NCBI GenBank assembly: GCA_013823055.1
Contig: PNLN01000014.1
Span: forward strand, 1-42,916
Origin: Cyanobacteria bacterium DS2.3.42
Lineage (GTDB): Bacteria; Cyanobacteriota; Vampirovibrionia; Obscuribacterales; Obscuribacteraceae
DNA length: 42,916 nt
Direction of reading: 5' to 3'
In this document: positions 24,640 through 32,792 of the stretch, piece after piece
How positions within the stretch are numbered: the first letter of the stretch is position 1
Layout: every line of letters begins with the position of its first letter
Program-made: the position numbers and the translations under genes
Notes under the pieces: generated by a model
The model's input: the letters and a program-made list of their open reading frames with translations, nothing else
The model's database searches: none
Told to the model about the DNA's origin: nothing

Positions 24640-25466
24640 TGCGCTTCTCCTGACTGCGCGGATTTGACTGCAATCAGTAAGAGTGAGCCGCCTGCCGGTA
24701 ATTTGAAGGAATTGCAGATCGCGATATGTTCCAGTTGAAGAATTCTTTCCAGCACTCTGTTTATGAGTATGGGTAGTTTGAGTTCGGCCGTGGGATCGAA
24801 GTTTTCAGCGGCTTTTTTACGTGACCGCGATACAAACATGATTGGTAGAAGCAAAGATACAAATGAAGTCGCAAATGTGACAGTGAAGCCGGCCGCCTCT
24901 ACTTTTTTGACGAGCTCGTCTCTCGTATAGCGACGTTTGTGACAGGAGACATCGTCGAGGTGACTCCACAGCCAGCGGTGTTGCGGCACAGTCAATATGA
25001 TTCCCTGGCGGCAGCCTTTGAACATCTGCTGGAGAACCAGCTCGTCTTCTTCAATGTGTTCAATTACATCGAAGGCGCCAATTACGTCGAAAGCTTCAGA
25101 GAAGGGCAGGTTTCGAGCGTCGAGCTCGATCAAATTCGCGTTGGGAAGCCTCTTTTGCGCAAATGACAGGCCTTCTGCAAAGAGTTCGCTGCCGCAGAGT
25201 TCCAAGTGGGCAATGGCAGTGTTTATGCCGGTGAGCACGAACCCCGTGCCGCAGCCGATTTCCAAGAAGTTTTTCGCTTGCGGAAAAAATTTCTTCAGGG
25301 CCCAGATGATTAACTTGTTGCGATTACGGAACCAGAAATTGTCCTTCTCCAGGTCGTATAAATCTCTGAAAAACTCTTTTTTGAAACCGTCTTTCTCAAG
25401 GACGGATTCAATGACTTTGGATGTAGAAGTGGAGAGCGACTTGGTCATTTCCGCGCCTTCTGTCAC
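24636..25466 (-). CDS. Class I SAM-dependent methyltransferase (Methyltransf_11/23 type)
   Basis: A 276-residue enzyme with FLEIGCGTG (67-75) as SAM motif I, a GAFDVIEHIEED segment as motif II/III, and VPQHRWLWS followed by HKRRYTRDELVKKVEAAGF, a signature of methyltransferases common in glycan and lipid-carrier clusters. A hydrophobic stretch near residues 198-212 (ATSFVSLLLPIMFVS) may dip into the membrane, suggesting a lipid-linked or membrane-proximal substrate. Start GTG 25466 overlaps the aminotransferase stop as GTGA; an internal ATG at 25448 with AAGG upstream would remove six residues. The position between an aminotransferase and an SGNH protein suggests sugar O- or N-methylation, but the target is unknown. 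Confidence 0.8.
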   Translation of the reverse strand: MTEGAEMTKSLSTSTSKVIESVLEKDGFKKEFFRDLYDLEKDNFWFRNRNKLIIWALKKFFPQAKNFLEIGCGTGFVLTGINTAIAHLELCGSELFAEGLSFAQKRLPNANLIELDARNLPFSEAFDVIGAFDVIEHIEEDELVLQQMFKGCRQGIILTVPQHRWLWSHLDDVSCHKRRYTRDELVKKVEAAGFTVTFATSFVSLLLPIMFVSRSRKKAAENFDPTAELKLPILINRVLERILQLEHIAICNSFKLPAGGSLLLIAVKSAQSGEAQ

Positions 25467-26647
25467 TGATATGCAAATGTTGAATTGAAACGATCTTTGC
25501 CGGAATTGTTTTTTGAAGAGAAACTCCTGACAGCATCGATCACTTTATCCTGTTGCTCGAATGTAAGACTGTTGTACAAAGGCAGCCGCAAGAGTCGGTC
25601 GCTTACGTAGTTTGTGACCGGTAAGTCATAGCTCTTCTTGCTCAGCTGCCGTCCCATTTTTGAAGAATGAAGTGGAACGTAATGATGCACGGCAAGAATA
25701 CCGTGCATTTTTAGCATTGCTGTAAGCGCCTCTCTATCCTCAAGCGAATTCATGAGCAGGTAGAAAACATGATGAGAGTGCTCGCAACCTTGAGGGATTT
25801 GCGGAAGCTTTATCCCTTCTTTAGAAGCCCATTCATTCAGTGAGAACAGATATCTTTCCCATAGTGCCTTTCTTTGCGACTGAATTTTGTCTCGGCTTTC
25901 CAGCTGAGCAAATAGAATGGCTGACAATACTTCTGATGGCAGGTAGCTGGAGCCTATGTCGACCCATGAGTATTTGTCTACTTGTCCGCGGAAGAATTTT
26001 TTTCTATCGGTTCCCTTTTCGCGAATAATCTCTGCTCTCTCTACATATTTGTCATCGTTGATTAGCAGAGCACCACCTTCTCCGCACTGGAAATTCTTGG
26101 TTTCATGGAAGCTTTGCGTGGCCATTGCACCGAATGTGCCGAGGTATTTACCGTTGTATTTGGCAAATAGTCCATGCGCATTATCTTCGACAATGGCAAT
26201 ATCGTGCTTGGAAGCAATCGAACAAATCGTTTCCATCTGGCAGCCGACACCGCCATAGTGTACGGGAACGATCGCCTTGGTTCTGTCGGTTATTTCCGCT
26301 TCGATCAGTTTCTCGTCGATATTGAAAGTGTCTGGTCTAACATCTACGAAAACGGGTATAGCACCACGCAGCATGAACGCATTGGCCGTTGAAACAAACG
26401 TGAAAGAAGGCAAAATGACTTCGTCTCCTTCTTTTATGTCCAAAAGTAAGGCCGCCATTTCCAGCGCATGGGTACAGGAGGTGGTAAGCAAGGCTTTTCT
26501 CACCGCTAGCTGTTCTTCAAGTAGATTGCTGCATCGTTGTGTAAATTGCCCGTCGCCCGAAAGATGTCCGGTAGTAAGTGCCTGACTGATGTAATCAAGC
26601 TCTGGACCCGTAAAATGCGGCTTATTGAAGGGAATGACGTAGTTCAT
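25463..26647 (-). CDS. wecE: dTDP-4-amino-4,6-dideoxygalactose transaminase-like (WecE/RffA)
   Basis: A 394-residue DegT/DnrJ/EryC1/StrS aminotransferase using PLP. The internal aldimine lysine is K184 in FHETKNFQCGEGGA, and E154-D155 precede it in VEDNAHG. Long stretches match E. coli WecE as I remember it, including ALEMAALLLDI, SFTFVSTANAF, VDVRPDT, REKGT and FFRGQVDKYSW. WecE converts dTDP-4-keto-6-deoxyglucose to dTDP-Fuc4N for enterobacterial common antigen. A WecD-like acetyltransferase lies just across the promoter region at 27785. No rmlA/rmlB pair is in the window, so the donor must come from elsewhere. The chosen ATG 26647 overlaps the previous stop as TAATG. The frame extends 29 codons further upstream into the preceding gene but that part does not resemble the family. 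Confidence 0.88.
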   Translation of the reverse strand: MNYVIPFNKPHFTGPELDYISQALTTGHLSGDGQFTQRCSNLLEEQLAVRKALLTTSCTHALEMAALLLDIKEGDEVILPSFTFVSTANAFMLRGAIPVFVDVRPDTFNIDEKLIEAEITDRTKAIVPVHYGGVGCQMETICSIASKHDIAIVEDNAHGLFAKYNGKYLGTFGAMATQSFHETKNFQCGEGGALLINDDKYVERAEIIREKGTDRKKFFRGQVDKYSWVDIGSSYLPSEVLSAILFAQLESRDKIQSQRKALWERYLFSLNEWASKEGIKLPQIPQGCEHSHHVFYLLMNSLEDREALTAMLKMHGILAVHHYVPLHSSKMGRQLSKKSYDLPVTNYVSDRLLRLPLYNSLTFEQQDKVIDAVRSFSSKNNSGKDRFNSTFAYQ

Positions 26648-27711
26648 TAGGAGGCGGTTTCCGCCGTGGTTCCATGCACGCCTACAACTGTTTTCGCATC
26701 CCCGCTTTTCAGCATATCGACCGGCACAGAGCAATCAATTGAAATTTCGGTACTGGCACCTGCTTCTTTGTCAGCGACGTTTTCAACCAGGGATTCAATG
26801 AAATAGGAAGGTATGCTCAGACTGCGCTCGTACATTCTGCCCAGATACTCGCCGATGATGCCTAAGGCAAACAATTGAGCGCCGGAGAAAATGATAATTA
26901 CGGAAGCGAGGAACGGGAAGCCTGGCACTGATCCGCCATTGCGGAAGTAGCAAATGAAAACGTAGAGCAGCAGGACGATGCCCAGCAGAATGCACAAAAT
27001 GCCGTTAAAAACGGCAATCCTAAGCGGTATCGTAGTAAAGCCTGTAATCAAATTGAGCGCGCACAGCACCAGTTTTGAAAACGTGTAGTTTGAGGCGCCG
27101 AATTGCCTTTCTGAGTGATTGACAAAAACATATGCGAATCTTGATGTGCCCCAGCTCAAGAGCACATCAATAAGTGTGAACTGTCCTTGAGCATCTTTGA
27201 ATGCGTCGCGCAGTTTTGTCCTGAAAGCACGAAACGGTGAGATGTATGTGGCAATCTCTCCACCAAGCAATCGCTTCAAAGTCAGCTTTGTCAATTGAGA
27301 AGCAGCATTTCTTAGAAAACCGTGTTGCTGTCTTTCGGGTGAGCCGTAAACAACGTCAAAACCCTGATCAAGTTTTTCAATCAGTTGCGGAATGTCTTCT
27401 GGAACGAATTGTAAATCGTCGTCCATTGTTACGCAGGTAGAAAATCTTGCCAGTCTGATTCCGCAGAGAAGCGCATTATGTTGCCCTGCATTGCGGCCGA
27501 GATTGATAGCGCGCAGGCGTGAATCTTGGCGTGCCAAATTGGCGATTACTAACCAGCTCTCATCTTTGCTGGCGTCATTAACTAGAATTATTTCGAAACG
27601 TTCAACAATTTTCTCCAGCACCGCGACAGCCCGGGATACAACCAGAGATATTTGGTCGGCGCTGTTGTATACGGGGATTACCAGTGAAAGCTGGCTGCAC
27701 TTAGTTGTCAT
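26647..27711 (-). CDS. GtrB/ArnC-like undecaprenyl-phosphate glycosyltransferase
   Basis: A 354-residue GT2 protein with a membrane anchor. LVIPVYNSADQ starts the fold, VNDAS (44-48) binds nucleotide and MDDDLQ (96-101) binds metal. Two long hydrophobic helices follow, about 235-258 and 268-292, with the GIIGEYLGRMYE loop that typifies GtrB, ArnC and related enzymes. These load a sugar onto undecaprenyl phosphate so that a GT-C partner can use it outside. The GT-C-like protein three genes further on is the likely partner, and the WecE-like aminotransferase directly downstream hints that the sugar is an amino-dideoxyhexose. The last 60 residues are an extra polar tail. It is the first gene of the long minus-strand train. 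Confidence 0.87.
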   Translation of the reverse strand: MTTKCSQLSLVIPVYNSADQISLVVSRAVAVLEKIVERFEIILVNDASKDESWLVIANLARQDSRLRAINLGRNAGQHNALLCGIRLARFSTCVTMDDDLQFVPEDIPQLIEKLDQGFDVVYGSPERQQHGFLRNAASQLTKLTLKRLLGGEIATYISPFRAFRTKLRDAFKDAQGQFTLIDVLLSWGTSRFAYVFVNHSERQFGASNYTFSKLVLCALNLITGFTTIPLRIAVFNGILCILLGIVLLLYVFICYFRNGGSVPGFPFLASVIIIFSGAQLFALGIIGEYLGRMYERSLSIPSYFIESLVENVADKEAGASTEISIDCSVPVDMLKSGDAKTVVGVHGTTAETAS

Positions 27712-27784
27712 ATAAGCTTTATTATGTAGCCTATAGTTATAAAGCTCATGAAGCAGCCGTAATCTTTCCTAGAGGTGTTTTTTT
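27712..27784. promoter_or_regulatory. Divergent promoter region, wecE-side operon and wecD-like gene
   Basis: Seventy-three AT-rich bases separate the outward-facing genes for the GtrB-like and WecD-like proteins. TATAGTTATAAAG (from about 27733) could supply -10 elements for either direction, but no well-spaced -35 is clear. AGAGGTG (about 27771-27777) is the ribosome-binding site for TTG 27785. Confidence 0.35.
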
Positions 27785-28747
27785 TTGACTACTACGGACA
27801 TTGCAATAAGTGCAGAATCGATAATTTCAGAGTGGAGCCACCTGCCATATCAATTTTTGCATTCACAGCGAAAGGACGCTGTGAGCACTTACGTCGGAAG
27901 ATTCAAAAACCTTTCCGACGCCAATATTTCTTGCGATGAAGGTGCGCAACGCATGGCAATTTTGCGTGGACTGGAAAGTGAGTCTCATGTGTTGGGATTG
28001 AGATGCGGACGTCTGGAGCCGTTAGTTCTAAATGTTGAAAGTGAGTTGACGGATAGTGCTGTTGCAATGTCTGGGCGCTTCATTCGCGAGACTCTTGAGC
28101 GCTCAAAAACCTTTGATCACATTTCCAGCGTCGTAGCTTGTGCAGACATGCACACTCAGTTAGCGCTGAGGTCCGCTGATTTTCGGCTGGCAGATACGAT
28201 TTTGGGATATCACGCCCAGCTTGATTCGATAGACCTGGGCGACAATGACAGTAGTGTTAGAGAATCACGTGCAGATGACGTTGAAGAACTTTCTAAAATT
28301 GCTTTTCGCTGCTTTTGCGAGCGTAAAATGAGCGGAAATCGGTTTGCTATGGATCCTGCATTTGCCAGCGAAGCAGTGGGAAACTTGTATGCTTCCTGGC
28401 TAAGAGCTGCGATTCTCGAACTTCAAGCAGATCGCTGTTTTGTCTTTGACGATGGAGAGATCTCCGGTTTCATGACGTTTAAATTGCCAATCGACCTCGA
28501 GAACGAAGTCGGCTACAGCATGGGGAAGGCTGTTTTGAGTGGTGTGCTCCCGGAGCGTCAAGGACTGGGGATTTATAGACGTTTGCTATTAGCTGGAGCG
28601 CGTTGGCTAAAGTCCCAGGGAGTTGAGAAAATGGAAGGGAAAACGCAGATCACCACAGTTCCCGCCATTCGCGCTTGGCAAAAAATCGGCGCCAGTCTGA
28701 ATATCACTTATCACACCTTTCATTGGTCGAATCAATCTGCCAATTAG
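27785..28747 (+). CDS. GNAT N-acetyltransferase, WecD-like amino-sugar acetyltransferase
   Basis: A 320-residue protein. The last 160 residues form a GNAT domain: ADDVEELSKIAF opens it and ERQGLGIYRRLLLAGARWL (R258, Q259, G260, G262) is the acetyl-CoA pyrophosphate loop. A C-terminal KIGASLNITYHTFHW strand resembles the end of WecD. The first 150 residues correspond to the shorter N-terminal region of WecD but are longer and more diverged. WecD acetylates the 4-amino group of dTDP-Fuc4N, and the WecE-like gene lies head-to-head 1.1 kb away, so this function is inferred. TTG 27785 is the start because AGAGGTG precedes it and the next Met is at codon 57. It is followed after 62 bases by a GT2 gene on the same strand. 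Confidence 0.72.
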   Translation: MTTTDIAISAESIISEWSHLPYQFLHSQRKDAVSTYVGRFKNLSDANISCDEGAQRMAILRGLESESHVLGLRCGRLEPLVLNVESELTDSAVAMSGRFIRETLERSKTFDHISSVVACADMHTQLALRSADFRLADTILGYHAQLDSIDLGDNDSSVRESRADDVEELSKIAFRCFCERKMSGNRFAMDPAFASEAVGNLYASWLRAAILELQADRCFVFDDGEISGFMTFKLPIDLENEVGYSMGKAVLSGVLPERQGLGIYRRLLLAGARWLKSQGVEKMEGKTQITTVPAIRAWQKIGASLNITYHTFHWSNQSAN

Positions 28748-28809
28748 GTTCCACCTCAATGTCAGGACTGCCGATTTGTCTGGCTCAATGGTGAGTTTGT
28801 GAGGGCTGC

Positions 28810-29826
28810 ATGGTAAGCGGACCACTGGCGACAGTAATCATTCCTACTTTTGACCATGGCGAGACAATCTGTTTTGCTGTCGAAAGTGCGCTCTCTCAAA
28901 CAATTTGTGACCTGGAAATTGTCATCGTAGGCGATGGCGTTCCGGACTTTGCCAAGCCGGCCATTGAGCGCTGCCTGGAAGACTCGCGCGTGCGGTTTTT
29001 GGAGTTTCCGAAGTCGACAAGGAAGGGGGAGGAATACAGACATAAGGTATTGGAAACAGCAAAAAGCGAAATAGTTTGCTACCTATCAGATGACGATCTG
29101 TGGCTGCCAAATCATTTAGAGACGATGCTTGGAATGTTGTCGGAGGCTGACTTTGCAGTCTCGCGTTCCATTGCTTGTTATCCGGGTGGAGCAAAAGAGT
29201 GCAAGATCTGGTGGTCGGATGTTGAAGGAGATGCTGGTAAGAGATTGTTGGCAGAAAGGACTGGTCCACCGCTTTCCACCGGTGCCCATACGCTGGCAGC
29301 CTACAGGCGCCTTGCGGAAGGATGGACTTCGACACCTGCCGGTATTCAGACGGATCTTTTTTTCTGGAATAAATTCATAAGTGACGGACAATTTACCCTG
29401 CGGTCTGGTGGTTTGCCGACAGTTTTGAAGTTCTGCAGCATTTCGCGAAGGGGCTGGAGCAATCAGTCGCGGGCCAGCGAGTTAGAGGAATGGAGCGAAT
29501 TGATCAAGTGTCCTCAATTTCGCTCTGCTTTGATTTCCAATACCTTAAGCCAATTGATTCGAGAAAAGGAAATTGCACTTCTAGAAGCACGATTGTCCGA
29601 ACAATCATACAGGGCGCGCGCAAACGAACTGAAAGCTGCAGTCGAGCATCTCGAAGCTCGACTGACCGATACCGATGAAAACGCTAAAATCGCTCAGAGC
29701 AAGCAGTTTAGCGCCGAGCAAGAGTTGAATCGGCTGCGGAAATCAAAGTCTGTTCGAGTTGCGAAACTGTTTTCCAGTATCCCGCTTTTTAGAACAGTTG
29801 TAGACTCTAGAAAGCAAGCTGATTGA
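28810..29826 (+). CDS. GT2 glycosyltransferase with C-terminal coiled coil
   Basis: A 338-residue GT-A protein. ATVIIPTFDHG starts the fold, IVIVGDG (37-43) replaces the usual VDDGS, and the metal-binding LSDDDLW spans 92-98. An IQTDLFFWNKF stretch lies in the acceptor part. Residues 245-305 form a long charged coiled coil, ending in a basic hydrophobic tail (RLRKSKSVRVAKLFSSIPLF). The same plan, catalytic domain then coiled coil then RxSK-type tail, recurs at 242-1132 and 40815-42197. ATG 28810 follows GAGGG. It probably shares a transcript with the WecD-like gene, so it may transfer the acetylated amino sugar; that is inference. The gene faces the convergent GT4 at 29885 across 58 bases in which I see no hairpin. 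Confidence 0.87.
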   Translation: MVSGPLATVIIPTFDHGETICFAVESALSQTICDLEIVIVGDGVPDFAKPAIERCLEDSRVRFLEFPKSTRKGEEYRHKVLETAKSEIVCYLSDDDLWLPNHLETMLGMLSEADFAVSRSIACYPGGAKECKIWWSDVEGDAGKRLLAERTGPPLSTGAHTLAAYRRLAEGWTSTPAGIQTDLFFWNKFISDGQFTLRSGGLPTVLKFCSISRRGWSNQSRASELEEWSELIKCPQFRSALISNTLSQLIREKEIALLEARLSEQSYRARANELKAAVEHLEARLTDTDENAKIAQSKQFSAEQELNRLRKSKSVRVAKLFSSIPLFRTVVDSRKQAD

Positions 29827-29884
29827 GCAGTTCTTTGAGTGAAGGCAATTGCGCGTCTATCCCAATTCGTCTTTCGGGCTCCGC

Positions 29885-31375
29885 TTAAACTTTCCTCTGA
29901 ATTCCAGCCAACCTGACCAGTTTGCGCACGGCTCTTCGAATCAAACTTGGTGGTTTGGGGGGCTGGACTTTGGGCAATGGAGCAACGAGTGGTACTGTCT
30001 CTGGCTCTGGCTCTGGCTTGGGCGTTTCTGGGGGTGCTGGAGCGGAACTCATATGTGCCGGCATCTGCTGCAAGCTTACGTTGTCGAGTAATGAACCAAT
30101 TGATTCAACAAGGAACTTGTACGGTAGTGCTGTTTTGGCATCTCTTTGTTGAAAACGGTGAATGGCCTCTTCGTATTTTTTCACCGATAATTCCACCGCC
30201 GTTTTTGGATCACAAAATGTTCGCACGCGCTCTATACCGGCTGCTGCGAATCGTCTGCGTAAGTTTACATCGGCGGCTATTCGAATAACCTTATCTGCTA
30301 GATCGACAGAATTTCCCACTTCAAAGAGAAGTCCGCATTCGCCATCAATGCAGTATTCCGGCAGACCTCCAACCCTGGATGCGACCACTGGTACACCGTA
30401 GGACATTGCCTCCAGGCATGTATAACACGCTGTTTCATATCGTGATGGGAACACACAAATATCTGCCTTTTGTGCGGTCTCGATTATTTGGGCCCGCTCC
30501 AGAAAGCCGAGAAATTTTACGTGGTCAGTTAATCCGAGCTCTGCAACTCTATTCTTCAGCCTTTCTGCCAGCGGTGAAGTCTCACCAGCTAGTGCGATTT
30601 CGCGGCCACCTATAGTCAATTGGAAGTCTGGAAATCTTTCTTTGATGAGGGGCAATGACTCAATCAGAGTATCTGCACCTTTGAGTTTGATCACTTGCCC
30701 CCAGAAAAAAAGTGAAGGAAAGCCGGCGCTGTTTACGTCCCTGATTTCCGGCAAACTTTTTTCCGTTATGCAGAATGGCGTTCGGATTATAGAAAACTCG
30801 TCGACACTTATCCCGCTCAGATTGCTCAGAGTCGAGGCCATATCGTGGCAAATTGTAATTAATCCATCAGCAGCGCAGATGGTTGCCAATTCCATTGCAC
30901 CGACGGCCTTTGTATCGGACTGCGGATAATTTCCTACCAGCCCTGCTTGCATAATCGTTCCCAGGGGACCATAGCAGCGTATTACTAATGGAAAATCGTG
31001 AGAGGCCGCAAAGAAGGCGCCAAGAGCATTGAATTCCTGGCATTCAATTACATCTGGGTTGAATTGTGAAAGCTCGTCTTGAAAGCTCACGTACAATTCT
31101 CGCGCATAGCCGATTATGGACGCGGTTGTTGGTATTCCCGGCAGTGCGTTTAGAGAGTCGTATTTAGTCCAATCTCTCGGTTTGCGCAAGACAGTGATGC
31201 CATCTACGTCATATTTGCCGGCGATATCATCGGGTTTAAATGGATCGCAAAAGCAGAGAACGAGCAATTCATGACCTTGCCGTTTCATCTCACGCGCCAT
31301 CTGCCATGCGGCCGGGAAGACCGGATCTTCATGGGCGCTGCGCGGAAACGAACCAAGAACCAGGGCGATTCTCAT
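29885..31375 (-). CDS. GT4 glycosyltransferase with Pro-Glu linker and basic tail
   Basis: A 496-residue GT-B transferase. MRIALVLGSFPRS opens it, FFWGQVIKLKG near residue 223 starts the donor domain, and the EX7E motif is E314/E322 in YETACYTCLEAMSYG. After about residue 425 comes a linker rich in Pro and Glu (PKPEPEPET) encoded by a six-base repeat, then a basic amphipathic end (IRRAVRKLVRLAG) that may bind the membrane. It is paralogous to the proteins at 32793-34292 and 37409-38854. ATG 31375 overlaps the upstream sulfotransferase stop as ATGA, so the two may act on the same residue. Donor unknown. Confidence 0.88.
   Translation of the reverse strand: MRIALVLGSFPRSAHEDPVFPAAWQMAREMKRQGHELLVLCFCDPFKPDDIAGKYDVDGITVLRKPRDWTKYDSLNALPGIPTTASIIGYARELYVSFQDELSQFNPDVIECQEFNALGAFFAASHDFPLVIRCYGPLGTIMQAGLVGNYPQSDTKAVGAMELATICAADGLITICHDMASTLSNLSGISVDEFSIIRTPFCITEKSLPEIRDVNSAGFPSLFFWGQVIKLKGADTLIESLPLIKERFPDFQLTIGGREIALAGETSPLAERLKNRVAELGLTDHVKFLGFLERAQIIETAQKADICVFPSRYETACYTCLEAMSYGVPVVASRVGGLPEYCIDGECGLLFEVGNSVDLADKVIRIAADVNLRRRFAAAGIERVRTFCDPKTAVELSVKKYEEAIHRFQQRDAKTALPYKFLVESIGSLLDNVSLQQMPAHMSSAPAPPETPKPEPEPETVPLVAPLPKVQPPKPPSLIRRAVRKLVRLAGIQRKV
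30001..30018 (-). repeat. Three tandem CTGGCT hexamers encoding the Pro-Glu linker
   Basis: CTGGCT occurs three times in a row on the plus strand, and flanking bases extend the pattern imperfectly. On the coding strand it gives repeated CCA-GAG (Pro-Glu) in the linker of the GT4 at 29885. Changes in copy number would keep the frame and alter only linker length. Confidence 0.6.
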
Positions 31376-32757
31376 TGATGATTCACACCTTCCGATTCCG
31401 GGATGAATTTGATCCAGCGAACGAAGCTTGGCTGTTGTTCTTCGACACCCGCCTGGTGCCAGCCGGAGATGAACAATTCAGCGAATTGCTCCGACCAGCC
31501 TGGATGCTCGCCGACCTTGAAGCGGAGAATATTTGTATGTTTCAAGTCTTCGCGTTGGGCAACGATCACTCTGTCATCGCTAAAGCTTTGATCTGAGTGT
31601 CGCCAGTAGAGGGCAAAAGTATTGTGACAGCTCTGACCAATGCACAACCAAACTTCCGCGGTTTTTCCGAGCGTTCGCTCCCCTCTATTAACCACTATAG
31701 AGGTTGCTGCTGCTGTGGACACGATGCGCAGTGAGCGGCCGGATTCAATGGATAAGTCTGCGTTATCGACGCGGAAGTGTGGATTTTGATCTTCTGTAAG
31801 ATCGATTTTCCAGAGTCTATTTGTAATTGCAGGATTGGATGGAGAGTAATTGAAGTATTCCATCATCTCTGTCGGTACGCTGTCCAGATAGAATAGCTCC
31901 TTGGATGAAATTTCCTCAGATTTCCATCGCTCGATAGAAGAGCCGGGATCTTTTGTGGTGCGGTGCTTGTCGTAGAAATCTTGTTTGAGCGCGTCTGATG
32001 GTTTCCAGCCAATCGAGTCCTGAAGGAGAGTCAGGACTTTTTCCGGCTCCTTCACCAGGTCTTCATACTTGATGACGATTGAATTTTCTGCCTGCTCCTG
32101 GGCAAGGAACTCTTCGAAAATGCAGCTCAATTCGTAGACAAGCTTCAAGGCGCCATCATTTGCTTGGAAGGCATTAGTGTCAATTTTTTCGGAGAAGGCA
32201 ATTTGAGAGAGAAATATGTCTTTTGGATCTCTAAAGATAAAAATTGTGATGACAGGCAGTTTGTCCTGCAAAAATAGCGGCACCCAGAGCGAAGTTTTTT
32301 CTGCATACCAGAGTGCATTTCTGTTGTTTTCCAGGCTGCTGATACTTATGCTATTCCACACGGTGCGCAGAAGTTGCGTATCACTGAATCTCAAGTCGGT
32401 CGATCGCGTTCCTGTTCCCAGGCAAATTGGCTGTCTTTCAGTTAGTGAAGGTGACATTGCTCTGATGGTCATCTCTGGCTTGTACAGTGGAACTACAGGT
32501 AATGTCTGAGAGAACTTTGCGATGTAGGAGAGCAATCTAGTTTCAAATGCATATGTGCGATCAAAGAGAATTCTTTCATCTCTGGCCAGGTGTGCCATTA
32601 AAAGAGTAGTCCCACTGCGGCCGACACCGACGACGGCGATCGGCATCAGCATAAATGACTTCGAGTTGGTATCTAATGAGTGTTCGGTATAGCTTTGCGT
32701 TTGACCCTGCCCACTTGTGTGGGGCGTAAATGTAATTTTTTCATTGGTATCAAGCAT
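31372..32757 (-). CDS. Sulfotransferase with extra C-terminal domain, paralogue B
   Basis: A 461-residue relative of the protein at 20404-21750. GRSGTT (46-51) is the 5'-phosphosulfate loop and FRDPKDIFLSQ the 3'-phosphate segment. WYAEKTSLWVPLF corresponds to the EK segment of paralogue A. HLARDERILFDRTYAFE is nearly the same in both. The C-terminal 130 residues again form the extra domain, with EVWLCIGQSC, LYWRHSDQSF, ILRFKVGEHPGW and a final VRWIKFIPES strand. It would sulfate a sugar from PAPS. ATG 32757 lies 35 bases after the GT4 at 32793 and its stop overlaps the GT4 at 29885, so a sulfotransferase sits between two related glycosyltransferases in one operon. The first 35 residues are polar and probably disordered. 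Confidence 0.82.
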   Translation of the reverse strand: MLDTNEKITFTPHTSGQGQTQSYTEHSLDTNSKSFMLMPIAVVGVGRSGTTLLMAHLARDERILFDRTYAFETRLLSYIAKFSQTLPVVPLYKPEMTIRAMSPSLTERQPICLGTGTRSTDLRFSDTQLLRTVWNSISISSLENNRNALWYAEKTSLWVPLFLQDKLPVITIFIFRDPKDIFLSQIAFSEKIDTNAFQANDGALKLVYELSCIFEEFLAQEQAENSIVIKYEDLVKEPEKVLTLLQDSIGWKPSDALKQDFYDKHRTTKDPGSSIERWKSEEISSKELFYLDSVPTEMMEYFNYSPSNPAITNRLWKIDLTEDQNPHFRVDNADLSIESGRSLRIVSTAAATSIVVNRGERTLGKTAEVWLCIGQSCHNTFALYWRHSDQSFSDDRVIVAQREDLKHTNILRFKVGEHPGWSEQFAELFISGWHQAGVEEQQPSFVRWIKFIPESEGVNHQ

Positions 32758-32792
32758 TTTTTTCTTTTGCGGTCCTAAAACACAACTCTATT

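Noticed and set aside
25463-26734. Longer aminotransferase reading with 29 extra N-terminal residues
   Set aside because: The extra part overlaps the upstream gene and is Arg/Cys-rich, unlike WecE; the TAATG junction at 26647 fits better.
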